DNA of 64,000 bases from Anaerohalosphaera lusitana (GTDB lineage: Bacteria; Planctomycetota; Phycisphaerae; Sedimentisphaerales; Anaerohalosphaeraceae), in NCBI RefSeq assembly GCF_002007645.1, contig NZ_CP019791.1, forward strand, positions 744,001 to 808,000, in the 5' to 3' direction. A program made the position numbers and the translations under genes. The notes below the pieces were generated by a model. That model did not search any database. It saw only the letters and a list, made by a program, of their open reading frames with translations, and had not been told where the DNA came from. Shown piece by piece: positions 24,781-33,754 of this stretch. The stretch's first letter is position 1. Each line of letters starts with the position of its first letter.

Positions 24781-26700
24781 ATGAATTTGTCAAAACATTA
24801 CAATTCACAATATGCGACCTCAAGCCTTGTCCGTGCAGCTTGTCTGGCTTTAGTGTCTTTTATGGGGCTGATGCTGACGGGTTGCGGTGATTTCTTTGCT
24901 GAAAAGCCCACGGAAATGGAGTCCGAGAACATTCTTGAAATACTAAGCGAGATCAAGCCTAAGCCTGATATCGAGTATCCCGTTCCTGAAGCTTACAAGA
25001 AACCTCCTCGGATCATCGAAGGCAAAGCGGGGGAAGAGACAGATGCGAAAGTCTTCTATTTCTGCAAATATCAGAGCCCGCAAAGTCTGTCTAAAATGAT
25101 AGACAATCAGTTCATGAAGCAGTTCCGCAACAGCAAGGGCAAGACCTATCCGGTGCCGGACTACCGCGTCACCTCGAACCCAGCGACAAATCAGCTCGTG
25201 GTTCGCTGTCCGACGCGAAAGCATGCCGAGCAGCTTCTTACGTTCCTGAAGAAAACCGATGTTCCGCCCATCCAGGTCAAGATCGACTGCATGGTCAGCG
25301 AGGTCTATGCGGACCATACGATGGACTGGGAAACGACGCTGCAGATAGAAAACCTTTTCGGCGAAGGAATTGCACTGGGCGGAAAAGTAGTCGACGGCGA
25401 ATTGCAGCCGGCTTTTCCCGGTGCTGCCTTGCGTGACGTAGCGAGATCCTCTTTTGGTCTCAAAGCGGGCTTTGAAAGACAGATAAATCAGCCAGGACAC
25501 AGATTCAGGGCGCTGGTTGACCTTCTTGCCTCACGCGGCTACCTCAAGATACTGATGAATCCGCAACTTGAGGTTGTCAATGGTGAAACGGCCCGGATAG
25601 AGACATCTGAGCATGTACCTTTGGATGAAATATCTTACGTCTCACCTGGCACCGATGCAATAACCAAGTCGACGCGTTACGTAGATATTATCGATTCGCT
25701 GGAGATCACTCCGCATGTCTTTGCGGACGGCTATATCGGATTGAAAACGCGGGTACTGCTCGGTTCGAAGTCGACTCCCGAGGGTGTTAAACAGGTACCT
25801 ATCGTCACAAAACGTGAGATTCGTGTAGAAGAGAACCGGATACGTCAGGGCGAGAGCCTTGTGATAGGCGGCATACGCAAGACCGAAAAGCGTTCGGTGG
25901 TCCGCGGTGTGCCCTTCCTTAAAGACATCCCGATTTTGGGCATTCTGTTCAGCAGTAAGGATTTTGAGGAACGCGGCAAAGAAGTTCTCTTTATTATTAC
26001 GCCTACAATTTCTACCGGCGGCAGGCCGAACGACGAAGTTATAGCCGAGATCCGCAAGAAGCACGAGATGGTCCAGCCCGACACGCTGATCGAGTCACTG
26101 AAGGACCCGTTCGGTAATAAGGGGTATACAGAGCTGGTCGAGGGTGAAGCCGCTGAAAACGAGGTCGGCAGGGTCAAGGCCGAGGTCGAAAGAGGCCACG
26201 CACAGCGCAAATCCGAATGGCTCAAGCGGGAACTCAGGCAGGCCAATGAGCAGTTAGAGGCTGAGCGAAAGCGATTCGAAGAGGCTGCCACAGAGGCAGA
26301 AAAGGCACGGCAGGAGCTTGAAAAAGCAAAAGCAGAGGCCGAGGCCAAGCTCCAGGCGGAGCAGAAAAAGACCGAACAGAGCCAGTCAAAGACCAGCGAG
26401 CTGCAAAAGCAGATAGAGGCTGCCCGGACCAAAGCCACCGAAGCCGAAAAGAGATCGCAGTCTGTAAGGCAGGAATACGAAGCCGCGGCCATGCGACTGG
26501 AGAAGATAAGATCCGAGCTGGAAGCTGCTCAAAATGGCGGTGACTCAGCGGATGCCGGCAAAAAGCAGGACCGCAAAGCAGAACCAGGCGAGGACAAGAA
26601 CGAGCAGGAGACTGATAAACAGGCATCAACCCAAAAGGCTGGTCCTCCAGAAAAGGATGACAGCGGCAAGGTTGATCAGCAGCAAAAGAGCGATGGCTGA
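24781..26700 (+). CDS. Secretin-domain lipoprotein with C-terminal coiled coil (copy 2)
   Basis: About 639 residues and plainly a tandem duplicate of the preceding gene: the segments after the lipobox (CGDFFAEKPTEMESENIL), the N-domain (SKMIDNQFMKQFRNSKGK) and the secretin domain (VPFLKDIPILGILFSS, LFIITPTIS) are nearly the same, while the coiled-coil tail has diverged (Ala/Glu/Lys repeats about residues 470-600, then a charged disordered end). The loop after LFGEGIAL is shorter than in copy 1. ATG 24781 follows a GTG that is also possible; no strong ribosome site is seen, so it may be coupled to copy 1. The pair may form mixed rings, which is inference. Confidence 0.8.
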   Translation: MNLSKHYNSQYATSSLVRAACLALVSFMGLMLTGCGDFFAEKPTEMESENILEILSEIKPKPDIEYPVPEAYKKPPRIIEGKAGEETDAKVFYFCKYQSPQSLSKMIDNQFMKQFRNSKGKTYPVPDYRVTSNPATNQLVVRCPTRKHAEQLLTFLKKTDVPPIQVKIDCMVSEVYADHTMDWETTLQIENLFGEGIALGGKVVDGELQPAFPGAALRDVARSSFGLKAGFERQINQPGHRFRALVDLLASRGYLKILMNPQLEVVNGETARIETSEHVPLDEISYVSPGTDAITKSTRYVDIIDSLEITPHVFADGYIGLKTRVLLGSKSTPEGVKQVPIVTKREIRVEENRIRQGESLVIGGIRKTEKRSVVRGVPFLKDIPILGILFSSKDFEERGKEVLFIITPTISTGGRPNDEVIAEIRKKHEMVQPDTLIESLKDPFGNKGYTELVEGEAAENEVGRVKAEVERGHAQRKSEWLKRELRQANEQLEAERKRFEEAATEAEKARQELEKAKAEAEAKLQAEQKKTEQSQSKTSELQKQIEAARTKATEAEKRSQSVRQEYEAAAMRLEKIRSELEAAQNGGDSADAGKKQDRKAEPGEDKNEQETDKQASTQKAGPPEKDDSGKVDQQQKSDG

Positions 26701-26754
26701 TCGCTTCGGAGCCGGCCGACAAAACAAGTGCCTGGTTACTGAGCAGCCGTCCGG

Positions 26755-27417
26755 TTAGAACATCGGATCCAGCTCGTGAGGCAGTGATTCGAGCGGGCAG
26801 CCCGCACATTTCGCCTTGGGCTTGCAGTGATTTTTGCCCACCTGAACCAGCAGGGCGTGATACTCATTAAACAGCTCGACATCGGCGGGCAGGCACGACT
26901 CGAAAAAATCCTTCACCTGCTCATAATCGGCATACGGGTCGATAAACTGATGCCTCAGCATAATTCGGCAGGTATACGCGTCGACGACGAATGTGGGCTT
27001 TTTGACCGCGTAGAGTATGATCGAATCGGCGGTTTCCCTGCCAATCCCGTTGACTGACAGCAATTCTTCCCGAAGTGTGTCGATACTTTTATTGTTCAAC
27101 TGCTCGATCTGTCCGTCGTGTTCGGTTATCAGCCAGTGGTTGAAGTTCTTGAGCCTCTTGGCCTTCACGTTGTAATAGCCTGCGGGCCGGATCAGCGTCG
27201 CAAGCTGTTCAGCGGGCATTTCGTCTATGGTGAAAGGATCAAGCGAATTGGCGTTTTTCAGGTTCTCCAGTGCTGATTCGACATTTCGCCAGTTAGTGTT
27301 TTGGGTGAGGATCGCACCGACCGCGACTTCGTATTCGCTATCGCCGGGCCACCATTTCTGCGGGCCGTAGCGGTCGTGCATGAGGTTGAAAACCTCCATC
27401 AGTTTTTCGTAATTCAT
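26755..27417 (-). CDS. Endonuclease III-related HhH-GPD DNA glycosylase
   Basis: Base excision repair glycosylase of 220 residues. The helix-hairpin-helix SVNGIGRETADSI and catalytic Asp146 in FVVDAYTC are present. The lysine that gives endonuclease III its lyase activity (in GRKTA) is Glu128 here, as in the MagIII/HP0602-type branch (COG2231), so it is probably a monofunctional glycosylase, perhaps for alkylated purines. The C-terminal iron-sulfur motif has only three cysteines (HCKPKAKCAGCP); the expected fourth is replaced by proline. GGAG precedes the ATG. It converges on the secretin gene and diverges from the CAAX protease gene. Confidence 0.85.
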   Translation of the reverse strand: MNYEKLMEVFNLMHDRYGPQKWWPGDSEYEVAVGAILTQNTNWRNVESALENLKNANSLDPFTIDEMPAEQLATLIRPAGYYNVKAKRLKNFNHWLITEHDGQIEQLNNKSIDTLREELLSVNGIGRETADSIILYAVKKPTFVVDAYTCRIMLRHQFIDPYADYEQVKDFFESCLPADVELFNEYHALLVQVGKNHCKPKAKCAGCPLESLPHELDPMF

Positions 27418-27498
27418 TGAGAAATCTCCGGATCTGCGCCGCTATGTGTGCCGATTTTACTTTACAAGCGGGCGTCAAATACTTATTTGTTAGGTCAT

Positions 27499-28380
27499 AT
27501 GGCTAACGGCAAGGATAATAACAAAGCTGTTTCGGGTCAACTCCTTGAGTTCGTTCCCGACTCATATCTGGACCGAACCAGCCGTCCTGTGTATGCACTG
27601 GTATATCTGCTGGGGTTCATAGTGTTCTATGAATTCGGCACGATAATGATGAACCCGGCGATCCTGGACAAGACGCTGAGCCAGTGGCACGTTCGGGTCG
27701 TGTCGTTCGTTTGGATACAGAATATACTGGAGTATCTGGGGTTTTCGCACCGCATGACGTGGATAGCGGCCCCGGCAGCGGTGATAATAATACTGCTCGT
27801 GCTGCAGATAACGTCCAAAAGCAGTTGGTACGTCAATCTTTTCGATTTTATCCCCATGACGCTGGAATGTATCGTACTTGCGGTGCCGCTTCTGGTGCTC
27901 AGTCTGCTGGTCAACGCATATCCCATAGGCCAGGCGGCAGGTGGTTTCCTGGCTGAGATAAGTGCCCAGGCGGGTGAAGGGGGCTTTCTCCTTAGCCCGC
28001 TGATGAGCCAGATAATTACCGGCATCGGTGCGGGAATATATGAAGAGCTGATCTTTCGCTTGATACTGATCAGCATCATCATGATAGTTCTGCAGGATTT
28101 TATAGGACTGGGCAAGGGCAGTTCGCTGTTTATCGCGATCGTTGTCTCAGCGTTTCTGTTCAGTATCCATCACCACTTCTTCTTTGTCGACGGTGAATTC
28201 ACGACCAGCAAACACGACCCGTTTACGGTCGCCACGTTTACTTTCAGATTTCTGGCCGGCATCTATTTTGCGGCTGTGTTCGCATTTCGCGGGTTTGCGA
28301 TCGTTGCTTCTTCGCATGCGTTCTATGATATCATTGCTGCGCTGCTCAATACTTTTGCATTCAATCCGCCCAACAGTTAA
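27499..28380 (+). CDS. CPBP (CAAX) family intramembrane metalloprotease
   Basis: Integral membrane protein of about 293 residues with roughly six to eight hydrophobic helices. The family motifs are present: EELIFRL (the EExxxR metal motif), FSIHHHFFF with the second metal-binding His, and SSHAFYDI with the third. Bacterial members process or resist small peptides or act as regulated intramembrane proteases; the substrate cannot be predicted. An in-frame GTG at 27448 would add 17 residues; ATG 27499 is preferred because the added segment looks unlike a protein start. Confidence 0.8.
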   Translation: MANGKDNNKAVSGQLLEFVPDSYLDRTSRPVYALVYLLGFIVFYEFGTIMMNPAILDKTLSQWHVRVVSFVWIQNILEYLGFSHRMTWIAAPAAVIIILLVLQITSKSSWYVNLFDFIPMTLECIVLAVPLLVLSLLVNAYPIGQAAGGFLAEISAQAGEGGFLLSPLMSQIITGIGAGIYEELIFRLILISIIMIVLQDFIGLGKGSSLFIAIVVSAFLFSIHHHFFFVDGEFTTSKHDPFTVATFTFRFLAGIYFAAVFAFRGFAIVASSHAFYDIIAALLNTFAFNPPNS

Positions 28381-28484
28381 AAAGACGCCGTTGGTTGGAT
28401 GGTGCTGAATTTTTTTTTCAAGCCGTTAATCTTTGACAGTTCCTGACTTGTGAGATATTCGTCCTATAAGCGACCCAAAGGCGG

Positions 28485-28500
28485 TTATCAGTACTGATAA
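28485..28500. promoter_or_regulatory. 16-bp perfect palindrome next to a promoter (candidate operator)
   Basis: TTATCAGTACTGATAA is a perfect inverted repeat ending 5 bp upstream of a TTGAAT -35 box. The TATCAG half-site is also found in the array upstream of lysA. Confidence 0.45.
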
Positions 28501-28505
28501 TAGGC

Positions 28506-28535
28506 TTGAATTCACCTCGGCCTTTTTTGTATAAT
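28506..28535 (+). promoter_or_regulatory. Promoter of the DUF2617-like gene
   Basis: TTGAAT, 18 bp spacer, TATAAT; about 58 bases of leader to the chosen ATG. Confidence 0.65.
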
Positions 28536-28599
28536 CCATAACATACAAAAGGTCGTGCGAGTCGCACTGCCAGGTTCGATAACAGGGGTGATTTTTCTT

Positions 28600-29148
28600 A
28601 TGGACAATCCGAAGACCAAACTTGAGATAAGCGAGCTTTCGTTTTCACTGTATCAGCGGTCTCTGCATCCGGAGCTTTTCAATATCTATTCTAAGCGCCA
28701 GATCAGGACCGAGAACTACGACGCCCAGATCTGGGCGACTGGTTGTTCGCACGTAGTTTCAGCTTATCACAAGGGTATGTGTCTTTCGGAGCTTATCAGC
28801 ATGCCCGGCCAGCCGCTTCCCAAGAGGGGCCTGGTTGAGAGGTTCCAGTTCCGCGGCCAGAAGAATCATCGCTGCAGGCTCAGCAAGGGCGTCAGCTACA
28901 TGACCGATTTCCAGGTCGAGAAAATGAGCCCGAATCTTTACAGGCAGAGCCATATCGATCTGGAAAGATTCGCAAAAAACCGCGGCATCTTCGTGAAGTT
29001 CCCGGAAATGAGCAGTTCAGGGCTCGAGCCGTTCAGCTACATAGATTTTGAGGCCCGCAAAACGGAACTGCATATTCACGCGTTCCACGCATACCCGGAT
29101 CAGGTAACGATCATAAAAACACAATCGCTTGTTGGATTTTACGACTGA
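28600..29148 (+). CDS. DUF2617-like protein
   Basis: 182 residues, soluble, no signal peptide. The N-terminal segment SFSLYQRSLHPELFNIYS and ATGCSHVVSAYHKG are what I remember of DUF2617, a family seen in Planctomycetes and Actinobacteria without known function. The C-terminal part has several His residues (ELHIHAFHAYP). ATG 28600 is used; the frame runs 15 codons further upstream but those overlap the leader. Monocistronic, with a promoter, a candidate operator and a terminator. Confidence 0.6.
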   Translation: MDNPKTKLEISELSFSLYQRSLHPELFNIYSKRQIRTENYDAQIWATGCSHVVSAYHKGMCLSELISMPGQPLPKRGLVERFQFRGQKNHRCRLSKGVSYMTDFQVEKMSPNLYRQSHIDLERFAKNRGIFVKFPEMSSSGLEPFSYIDFEARKTELHIHAFHAYPDQVTIIKTQSLVGFYD

Positions 29149-29181
29149 TATTGCGGTAAAAAAGTCTAATCCAGAAAAAAT

Positions 29182-29213
29182 AAGGGTGCGGCCGAATGCG
29201 TCGCGCCTTTTTC
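29182..29213. terminator. Bidirectional stem-loop terminator
   Basis: AAGGGTGCG pairs with CGCGCCTTT (two G-U pairs) over an 11-base loop. T residues follow on the plus strand and TATTTTTTC on the minus strand. It lies between the DUF2617-like gene and the convergent dockerin-like gene. Confidence 0.65.
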
Positions 29214-29257
29214 TATGCGCGTTTTAGCAAAGTCACCTGTTTTCAATCCCTTGATCT

Positions 29258-30208
29258 TCACGGAGCGGTGGTCTTTGGCTTTTCGCCTGAAAGCCAGTTG
29301 TCCTGTATGATCTGCAAATCGTTGGGATCTACGACGTCGTCGCCGTCAATATCTCCTTCGAGGTCGGCGATGATGCTTCCATCGTCTGTCATCTCCCAGG
29401 GGCAGTCATTGGGGTCGGGCAGATTATTGGGGTCCGTACAGTCGCACAGCCACTGGTCGGCTACGATCGCGTAGTCCTGCAGATCGACATAGCAGTCAAA
29501 ATTGAGGTCGCCCTCGAATGGCGCCTGACAGAGCTGCAGCGCATCCACGGCCAGATAGCTTCTGTACCACTTGTCCTGTATGTCTGTGACGGAGATTTCG
29601 AGTTCGTAGCTGCCGGCCGTCTCTTCTGTGAAAATATGACTGAATCTCTGCCAGCCCTGCATCGAGCCGTAGGTGCCAACGTCGACTGTAGTATCGTAGT
29701 CTTCAGCTTCGGGCAGTTCGCTTACGTCCAGGCCTGCAAGAAGCACGCCTGTGCTGTAATTTGGGTCCCCCTCCTTTTTGAGGATTATATGAGCCTGGTC
29801 GGAATAGGGCTCAAAATCGAACGTGCCGAAAAAGAACCAGCCCTGGAGTGTCTGACCGGGCAGGGCCTCTATTTGCTGAGAGACTTTCGCCTGGCTTACG
29901 TCGGGTTCAACGTCGCCTGTGGACAAAAGCAGGAATTTTTCGCCATCCAAGGGCTGGAGGCCGACCTCAAAGTACTTATCGGGCCAGTTGATCGCAGACT
30001 CGTTCCTCTGGTTAGGATTTGGGATGAATTCTTCGACTACCGCTGCGTAGTTTTCATGCTCCCAGGATAGGGGAGGGTAGAAGTCGGGTACAGAGTTGGG
30101 TTCGGCCGTTAGTTCGAAACTGCCGTTTTCCAGACCCGCAATCGTCGCGGATGCACACACCAACCACACCAGAATAATGAACAGGCTCGCACGCCTAGTG
30201 CAAATCAT
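29258..30208 (-). CDS. Secreted protein with C-terminal dockerin-like modules
   Basis: 316 residues. The signal peptide is basic then hydrophobic (ICTRRASLFIILVWLVC). The middle, residues about 25-215, starts LENGSFELT and looks like a jelly-roll domain of the kind found in planctomycete secreted proteins (carbohydrate-binding-like). The C-terminus carries two dockerin-like calcium loops, GDLNFDCYVDLQDYAIVADQW and GDIDGDDVVDPNDLQIIQDNW, separated by a Cys/Pro/Asp-rich linker. ATG 30208 is chosen because the promoter at 30248-30276 would start transcription downstream of the other in-frame ATG (30247). Ligand unknown. Confidence 0.75.
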   Translation of the reverse strand: MICTRRASLFIILVWLVCASATIAGLENGSFELTAEPNSVPDFYPPLSWEHENYAAVVEEFIPNPNQRNESAINWPDKYFEVGLQPLDGEKFLLLSTGDVEPDVSQAKVSQQIEALPGQTLQGWFFFGTFDFEPYSDQAHIILKKEGDPNYSTGVLLAGLDVSELPEAEDYDTTVDVGTYGSMQGWQRFSHIFTEETAGSYELEISVTDIQDKWYRSYLAVDALQLCQAPFEGDLNFDCYVDLQDYAIVADQWLCDCTDPNNLPDPNDCPWEMTDDGSIIADLEGDIDGDDVVDPNDLQIIQDNWLSGEKPKTTAP

Positions 30209-30247
30209 TAAATACCAATCTGCCCCAATCAGAAACCATTTTCCCAT

Positions 30248-30276
30248 ATGATATATCTAATTGTCCTAAAAGTCAA
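30248..30276 (-). promoter_or_regulatory. Promoter of the dockerin-like protein gene
   Basis: On the minus strand TTGACT, 17 bp spacer, TATCAT. Confidence 0.65.
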
Positions 30277-30581
30277 GGTGGTCGTTTAGATCATGATATC
30301 AAGTGCATCGGAATCGCTGTTCTTGAGTGTTTTATGCATTCTTTTGCGTGTGGTTTTTGCAGTCAGGGCAAGGTTTTTAGTATTCGAATATGGGACGTGG
30401 AAGTATTGGCGAAAAATTCTGCAAACAAAATTTTGTCGCCGGAGTACTTAATTACGGCCCGGCAAAACAGGGTTAATCCTAAGTAGGAATCTTTCTTGTT
30501 TGAGGCAGACGATCTGTTTCCGCAGGAAGCCTTGGGATCTGTTGTTTATTTTTTCCTATTTATTCCTGGAAAGGGGCAAAA
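30277..30581. other. Intergenic region with an orphan hairpin
   Basis: No ORF with a ribosome site. The main structure is an 11-bp stem with one bulged G: GGCGAAAAATT (30408-30418) pairs with AATTTTGTCGCC (30429-30440) over a 10-base loop. Both flanking genes are transcribed away from it, so it is not their terminator. A short inverted repeat TCCTA-AG-TAGGA lies at 30477-30488. No clear promoter for the downstream small gene is seen. Confidence 0.4.
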
Positions 30582-30839
30582 ATGGAAAAGCACGTATTTG
30601 ACATGAAGCTTAGAGAATTGGTTGCGGAAATGGGCAGTTTTGCCAAAAAGCAGGGAAAATGCTCTGAAATTCTTGCTCGAAACACACACAGATCCAAGAA
30701 TCTAGCGGGATCAAAAGAGTCGGTTCAGGATTCCCTTCATAATCTGACAATCGGGGTTAAGTATTTGCTGTTTGATCTTGAAGCGACCAAAAGGGAAAAT
30801 GAGTACCTGAAAAAAATAATCGAAAATTCCGAGTCATAA
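30582..30839 (+). CDS. Small hypothetical protein, 85 residues
   Basis: Soluble, basic and mainly helical; the last 35 residues (YLLFDLEATKRENEYLKKII) look like a short coiled coil. The ribosome site AAAGGGG is well placed and a strong terminator follows the stop, so it is very probably real. No family recognised. It stands between the dockerin-like gene and clpC with its own terminator. Confidence 0.65.
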   Translation: MEKHVFDMKLRELVAEMGSFAKKQGKCSEILARNTHRSKNLAGSKESVQDSLHNLTIGVKYLLFDLEATKRENEYLKKIIENSES

Positions 30840-30864
30840 AACTTCCAGCGTTTTTGTCAATTCA

Positions 30865-30893
30865 GCGGGGCCTTTCCGGGCCTCGCTTTTTTT
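30865..30893 (+). terminator. Terminator of the 85-residue protein gene
   Basis: GCGGGGCC pairs with GGCCTCGC (one G-U) over a 6-base loop, followed by seven T residues. Confidence 0.8.
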
Positions 30894-31155
30894 GTGCGCA
30901 ATCCTAATTTAACTGACATCTGCCAAAGTTCAGTAATCATTATGACGATAGAACTTGTATGAAATTGATTGCCCACGCAGTCAGGCAAAAGGCGGACGAA
31001 CAAAATCGGAGTTAGAGCATATTATTATTGGCCAGTTCGGATAAGAAAGTCAAAGCTGGCGATGTCACAGTTGACAGTGTGCCGAACGCGGTTAGAATTC
31101 AAAGTTAGAGCACAAAGCGATATTACACAACAGATCATAAATTACGAGGAACAAG
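30894..31155. other. Upstream region of clpC
   Basis: Contains the clpC promoter near its end. I looked for a CIRCE element (TTAGCACTC-N9-GAGTGCTAA) or a CtsR-like direct repeat and did not see either. An open frame at 30969 has no ribosome site and is ignored. Confidence 0.4.
31071..31098 (+). promoter_or_regulatory. Promoter of clpC
   Basis: TTGACA, 16 bp spacer, TAGAAT; about 57 bases before the ATG. It is a near-consensus housekeeping promoter. Confidence 0.7.
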
Positions 31156-33669
31156 ATGTTTGAACGCTTTACAGACCGTGCCAGGAAGGTGATGGCGTTA
31201 GCTAATCAGGAGGCTCAGCGGTTCAATCACGAATATATCGGAACCGAGCACATTCTTCTTGGTCTGGTAAAAGAAGGCAGCGGCGTCGGTGCCAACGTCC
31301 TTAAGAATCTTGACGTTGACATCAAGAAGCTGCGTCTGGAAATAGAAAAGCTCGTAAAGAGCGGACCGGATATGGTTACGATGGGCAAACTGCCTCAGAC
31401 TCCCCGTGCCAAGAAGGTGATCGAGTACGCGATCGAAGAGGCCCGCGCACTGAACCATAATTACGTGGGAACCGAGCACATACTGCTTGGTTTGCTGCGT
31501 GAAACAGAGGGCATCGCTGCACAGGTACTAATGAACCTCGGTCTCAAGCTCGAGAACGTCCGGCAGGAAGTCTTGAACCTGCTCGGAGCCGGTGTCGATA
31601 CGAGCTATCAGAATATGGGAATGAAAATGGGCCAGAAAGGCGCACAGAAACAGAAAAGCAAGACGCCCGCGCTTGACAGTTTCGGCAGGGACCTGTCGGA
31701 GCTTGCTGCCGAGGGCGAGCTCGATCCGGTTATCGGCAGGCAGAACGAGATCGAGAGACTCGTTCAGATCCTCTGCCGGCGAACGAAGAATAACCCGGTA
31801 CTGCTCGGCGAAGCCGGCGTAGGTAAGACCGCGATCGTTGAAGGTCTTGCTCAGCGCGTCGTCAGCAAGGAAGTGCCGGAGATATTGAAAGAAAAACGCC
31901 TCGTGGTTCTCGACCTCGCGATGATGGTTGCCGGTACGAAGTATCGCGGCCAGTTCGAGGAAAGGATCAAGGCTGTTATCAACGAGGTCCGCAGGGCGGG
32001 CAACGTGATACTGTTTATCGATGAGCTGCACACGCTGGTCGGTGCAGGCGGTGCCGAGGGAGCTATCGATGCTTCCAACGTACTAAAGCCCGCTCTGGCT
32101 CGCGGCGAGGTTCAGTGCATCGGTGCGACGACGTTCGATGAGTACCGCAAGCACATCGAAAAAGATGCCGCCCTCGAGCGAAGATTCCAGACGATCGCGG
32201 TAGAACCGCCCAACAAGGAAGAAGCGGTCGAGATCCTCAAGGGTCTGCGTGATCGCTACCAGGAGCACCACAAGGTCAAGTTCAGCGATGAGGCTCTGCA
32301 GCAGGCTGTCGAGCTTTCTACGAGATATATCACGGGCAGATGTCTGCCTGACAAAGCGATCGATGTTATCGACGAGGCAGGCGCACGTGTCAGGCTCAAG
32401 AACATGACCCCGCCGCCGGACCTTGCAGATATCGAGGCAAAGATCGAGGAACTGCAGGAAGAAAAGGATCTCGCTGTCCGCAACGCTGATTACGAACGTG
32501 CGGCTTCTCTGCGCGATGAGGCTCAAAAGGCCGCCGAAGAGAAAGAACGCATACAGCGCGAATGGGCACAAAAGAATGAAGAAGAGGCCGGCGAAGTGGA
32601 CACAGAGGTTATCGCTGAAGTCGTCAGCAAGATGACCGGCGTCCCCCTGACCCGTATCGAAAAGCAGGAAGCACAGCGTCTGCTCGAACTCGAAAAAGAG
32701 CTGCATAAGACAGTCGTATCTCAGGACGAAGCGATCAAGACGGTTTCCAAGGCCATCCGTAGGGCGCGTAGCGGCCTGAAGGATCCGAACCGTCCGGTGG
32801 GCAGCTTCCTGTTTATCGGCCCCAGCGGTGTCGGTAAGACGCTGCTCGCGCGAGCGCTGGCTGAGTTCATGTTCGGCGATCCGGATGCAATGATCCAGAT
32901 CGACATGAGTGAATACATGGAGAAGCACAACGTCAGCCGACTGGTCGGTGCCCCTCCCGGATACGTCGGTTACGAAGAAGGCGGCCAGCTCACCGAACGC
33001 ATCCGCAGACGGCCATACGCGGTACTGCTGCTCGACGAGATCGAAAAGGCGCATACCGACGTTTACAACATGCTGCTGCAGATCATGGAAGAAGGCCGAC
33101 TCACCGACAGCTTCGGCAGACAGGTCGACTTCCGCAACGTCATCCTGATCATGACAAGTAATATCGGTGCGGACCTGATCAAGAACCAGTCCGGTTTTGG
33201 TTTCGGCAAGCGTACCGAGGAAGCGAACTTCGAAAAAATGAAGCAGCTTCTCGACAAAGAGATCGAAAAGTTCTTCAGGCCCGAGTTCATCAACAGGCTC
33301 GACGCCAGGATCGTGTTCCAGGGTCTTACAAGGGACGACCTTGTCACCATCGTGGACTACGAGCTGAACAAGGTTCTGCGTCGTCTCATCGAGCACGGCC
33401 TGCACCTCGACCTTGACGATGCTGCTAAGGACTTCCTGATCGACAAGGGCTATAACCCCGAATTCGGTGCACGTCCACTGCGTCGAGCGATCGAGCGGTA
33501 CATCGAGGATCCGCTCAGCGAAGCGATGCTCCGCGGCGAGTTCAAGGGCAAGAGCCTGATCAAGATCAGCGTTCAGGACGAGGACAACCTCAAGTTCGAG
33601 GGACTGTCCGATCCTGACATCGCAACCAATGAAGACGTAGTGGTTCACTCGCAGGGCGAAGAAGAATAG
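31156..33669 (+). CDS. clpC: ATP-dependent Clp protease ATP-binding subunit ClpC
   Basis: AAA+ unfoldase that feeds substrates to ClpP. 837 residues, typical. Two N-terminal Clp repeats (residues 1-145, each with [11 protein letters not shown] or [11 protein letters not shown]), first ATPase module with Walker A GEAGVGKT (218-225), a UVR-type middle segment ([15 protein letters not shown], around 440) that separates ClpC from ClpA, second Walker A GPSGVGKT, and the C-terminal D2-small domain. GAGGAAC precedes the ATG. clpP, mcsA and mcsB are not nearby. It is monocistronic with its own promoter and terminator. Confidence 0.97.
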   Translation: MFERFTDRARKVMALANQEAQRFNHEYIGTEHILLGLVKEGSGVGANVLKNLDVDIKKLRLEIEKLVKSGPDMVTMGKLPQTPRAKKVIEYAIEEARALNHNYVGTEHILLGLLRETEGIAAQVLMNLGLKLENVRQEVLNLLGAGVDTSYQNMGMKMGQKGAQKQKSKTPALDSFGRDLSELAAEGELDPVIGRQNEIERLVQILCRRTKNNPVLLGEAGVGKTAIVEGLAQRVVSKEVPEILKEKRLVVLDLAMMVAGTKYRGQFEERIKAVINEVRRAGNVILFIDELHTLVGAGGAEGAIDASNVLKPALARGEVQCIGATTFDEYRKHIEKDAALERRFQTIAVEPPNKEEAVEILKGLRDRYQEHHKVKFSDEALQQAVELSTRYITGRCLPDKAIDVIDEAGARVRLKNMTPPPDLADIEAKIEELQEEKDLAVRNADYERAASLRDEAQKAAEEKERIQREWAQKNEEEAGEVDTEVIAEVVSKMTGVPLTRIEKQEAQRLLELEKELHKTVVSQDEAIKTVSKAIRRARSGLKDPNRPVGSFLFIGPSGVGKTLLARALAEFMFGDPDAMIQIDMSEYMEKHNVSRLVGAPPGYVGYEEGGQLTERIRRRPYAVLLLDEIEKAHTDVYNMLLQIMEEGRLTDSFGRQVDFRNVILIMTSNIGADLIKNQSGFGFGKRTEEANFEKMKQLLDKEIEKFFRPEFINRLDARIVFQGLTRDDLVTIVDYELNKVLRRLIEHGLHLDLDDAAKDFLIDKGYNPEFGARPLRRAIERYIEDPLSEAMLRGEFKGKSLIKISVQDEDNLKFEGLSDPDIATNEDVVVHSQGEEE

Positions 33670-33690
33670 TCCCGCTGATCACACAAATAC

Positions 33691-33724
33691 AAAGGGCGGT
33701 CGTTCTCGAACGATCGCCCTTTTT
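33691..33724. terminator. Bidirectional terminator after clpC
   Basis: AAAGGGCGGTCGTTC pairs with GAACGATCGCCCTTT (one mismatch or G-U) and is followed by T residues. It separates clpC from the convergent RNase HI-PurN gene. Confidence 0.8.
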
Positions 33725-33754
33725 CAATGCTTGTAAATTGTGATGGGTGAAGGA

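Noticed and set aside
22858-26700. Mobile element explanation for the two similar genes in tandem
   Set aside because: The similarity is that of diverged paralogues with shared domains; no transposase, inverted ends or target duplications are seen.
30969-31163. 64-codon open frame upstream of clpC
   Set aside because: No ribosome site, overlaps the clpC promoter and start, and composition is not protein-like.
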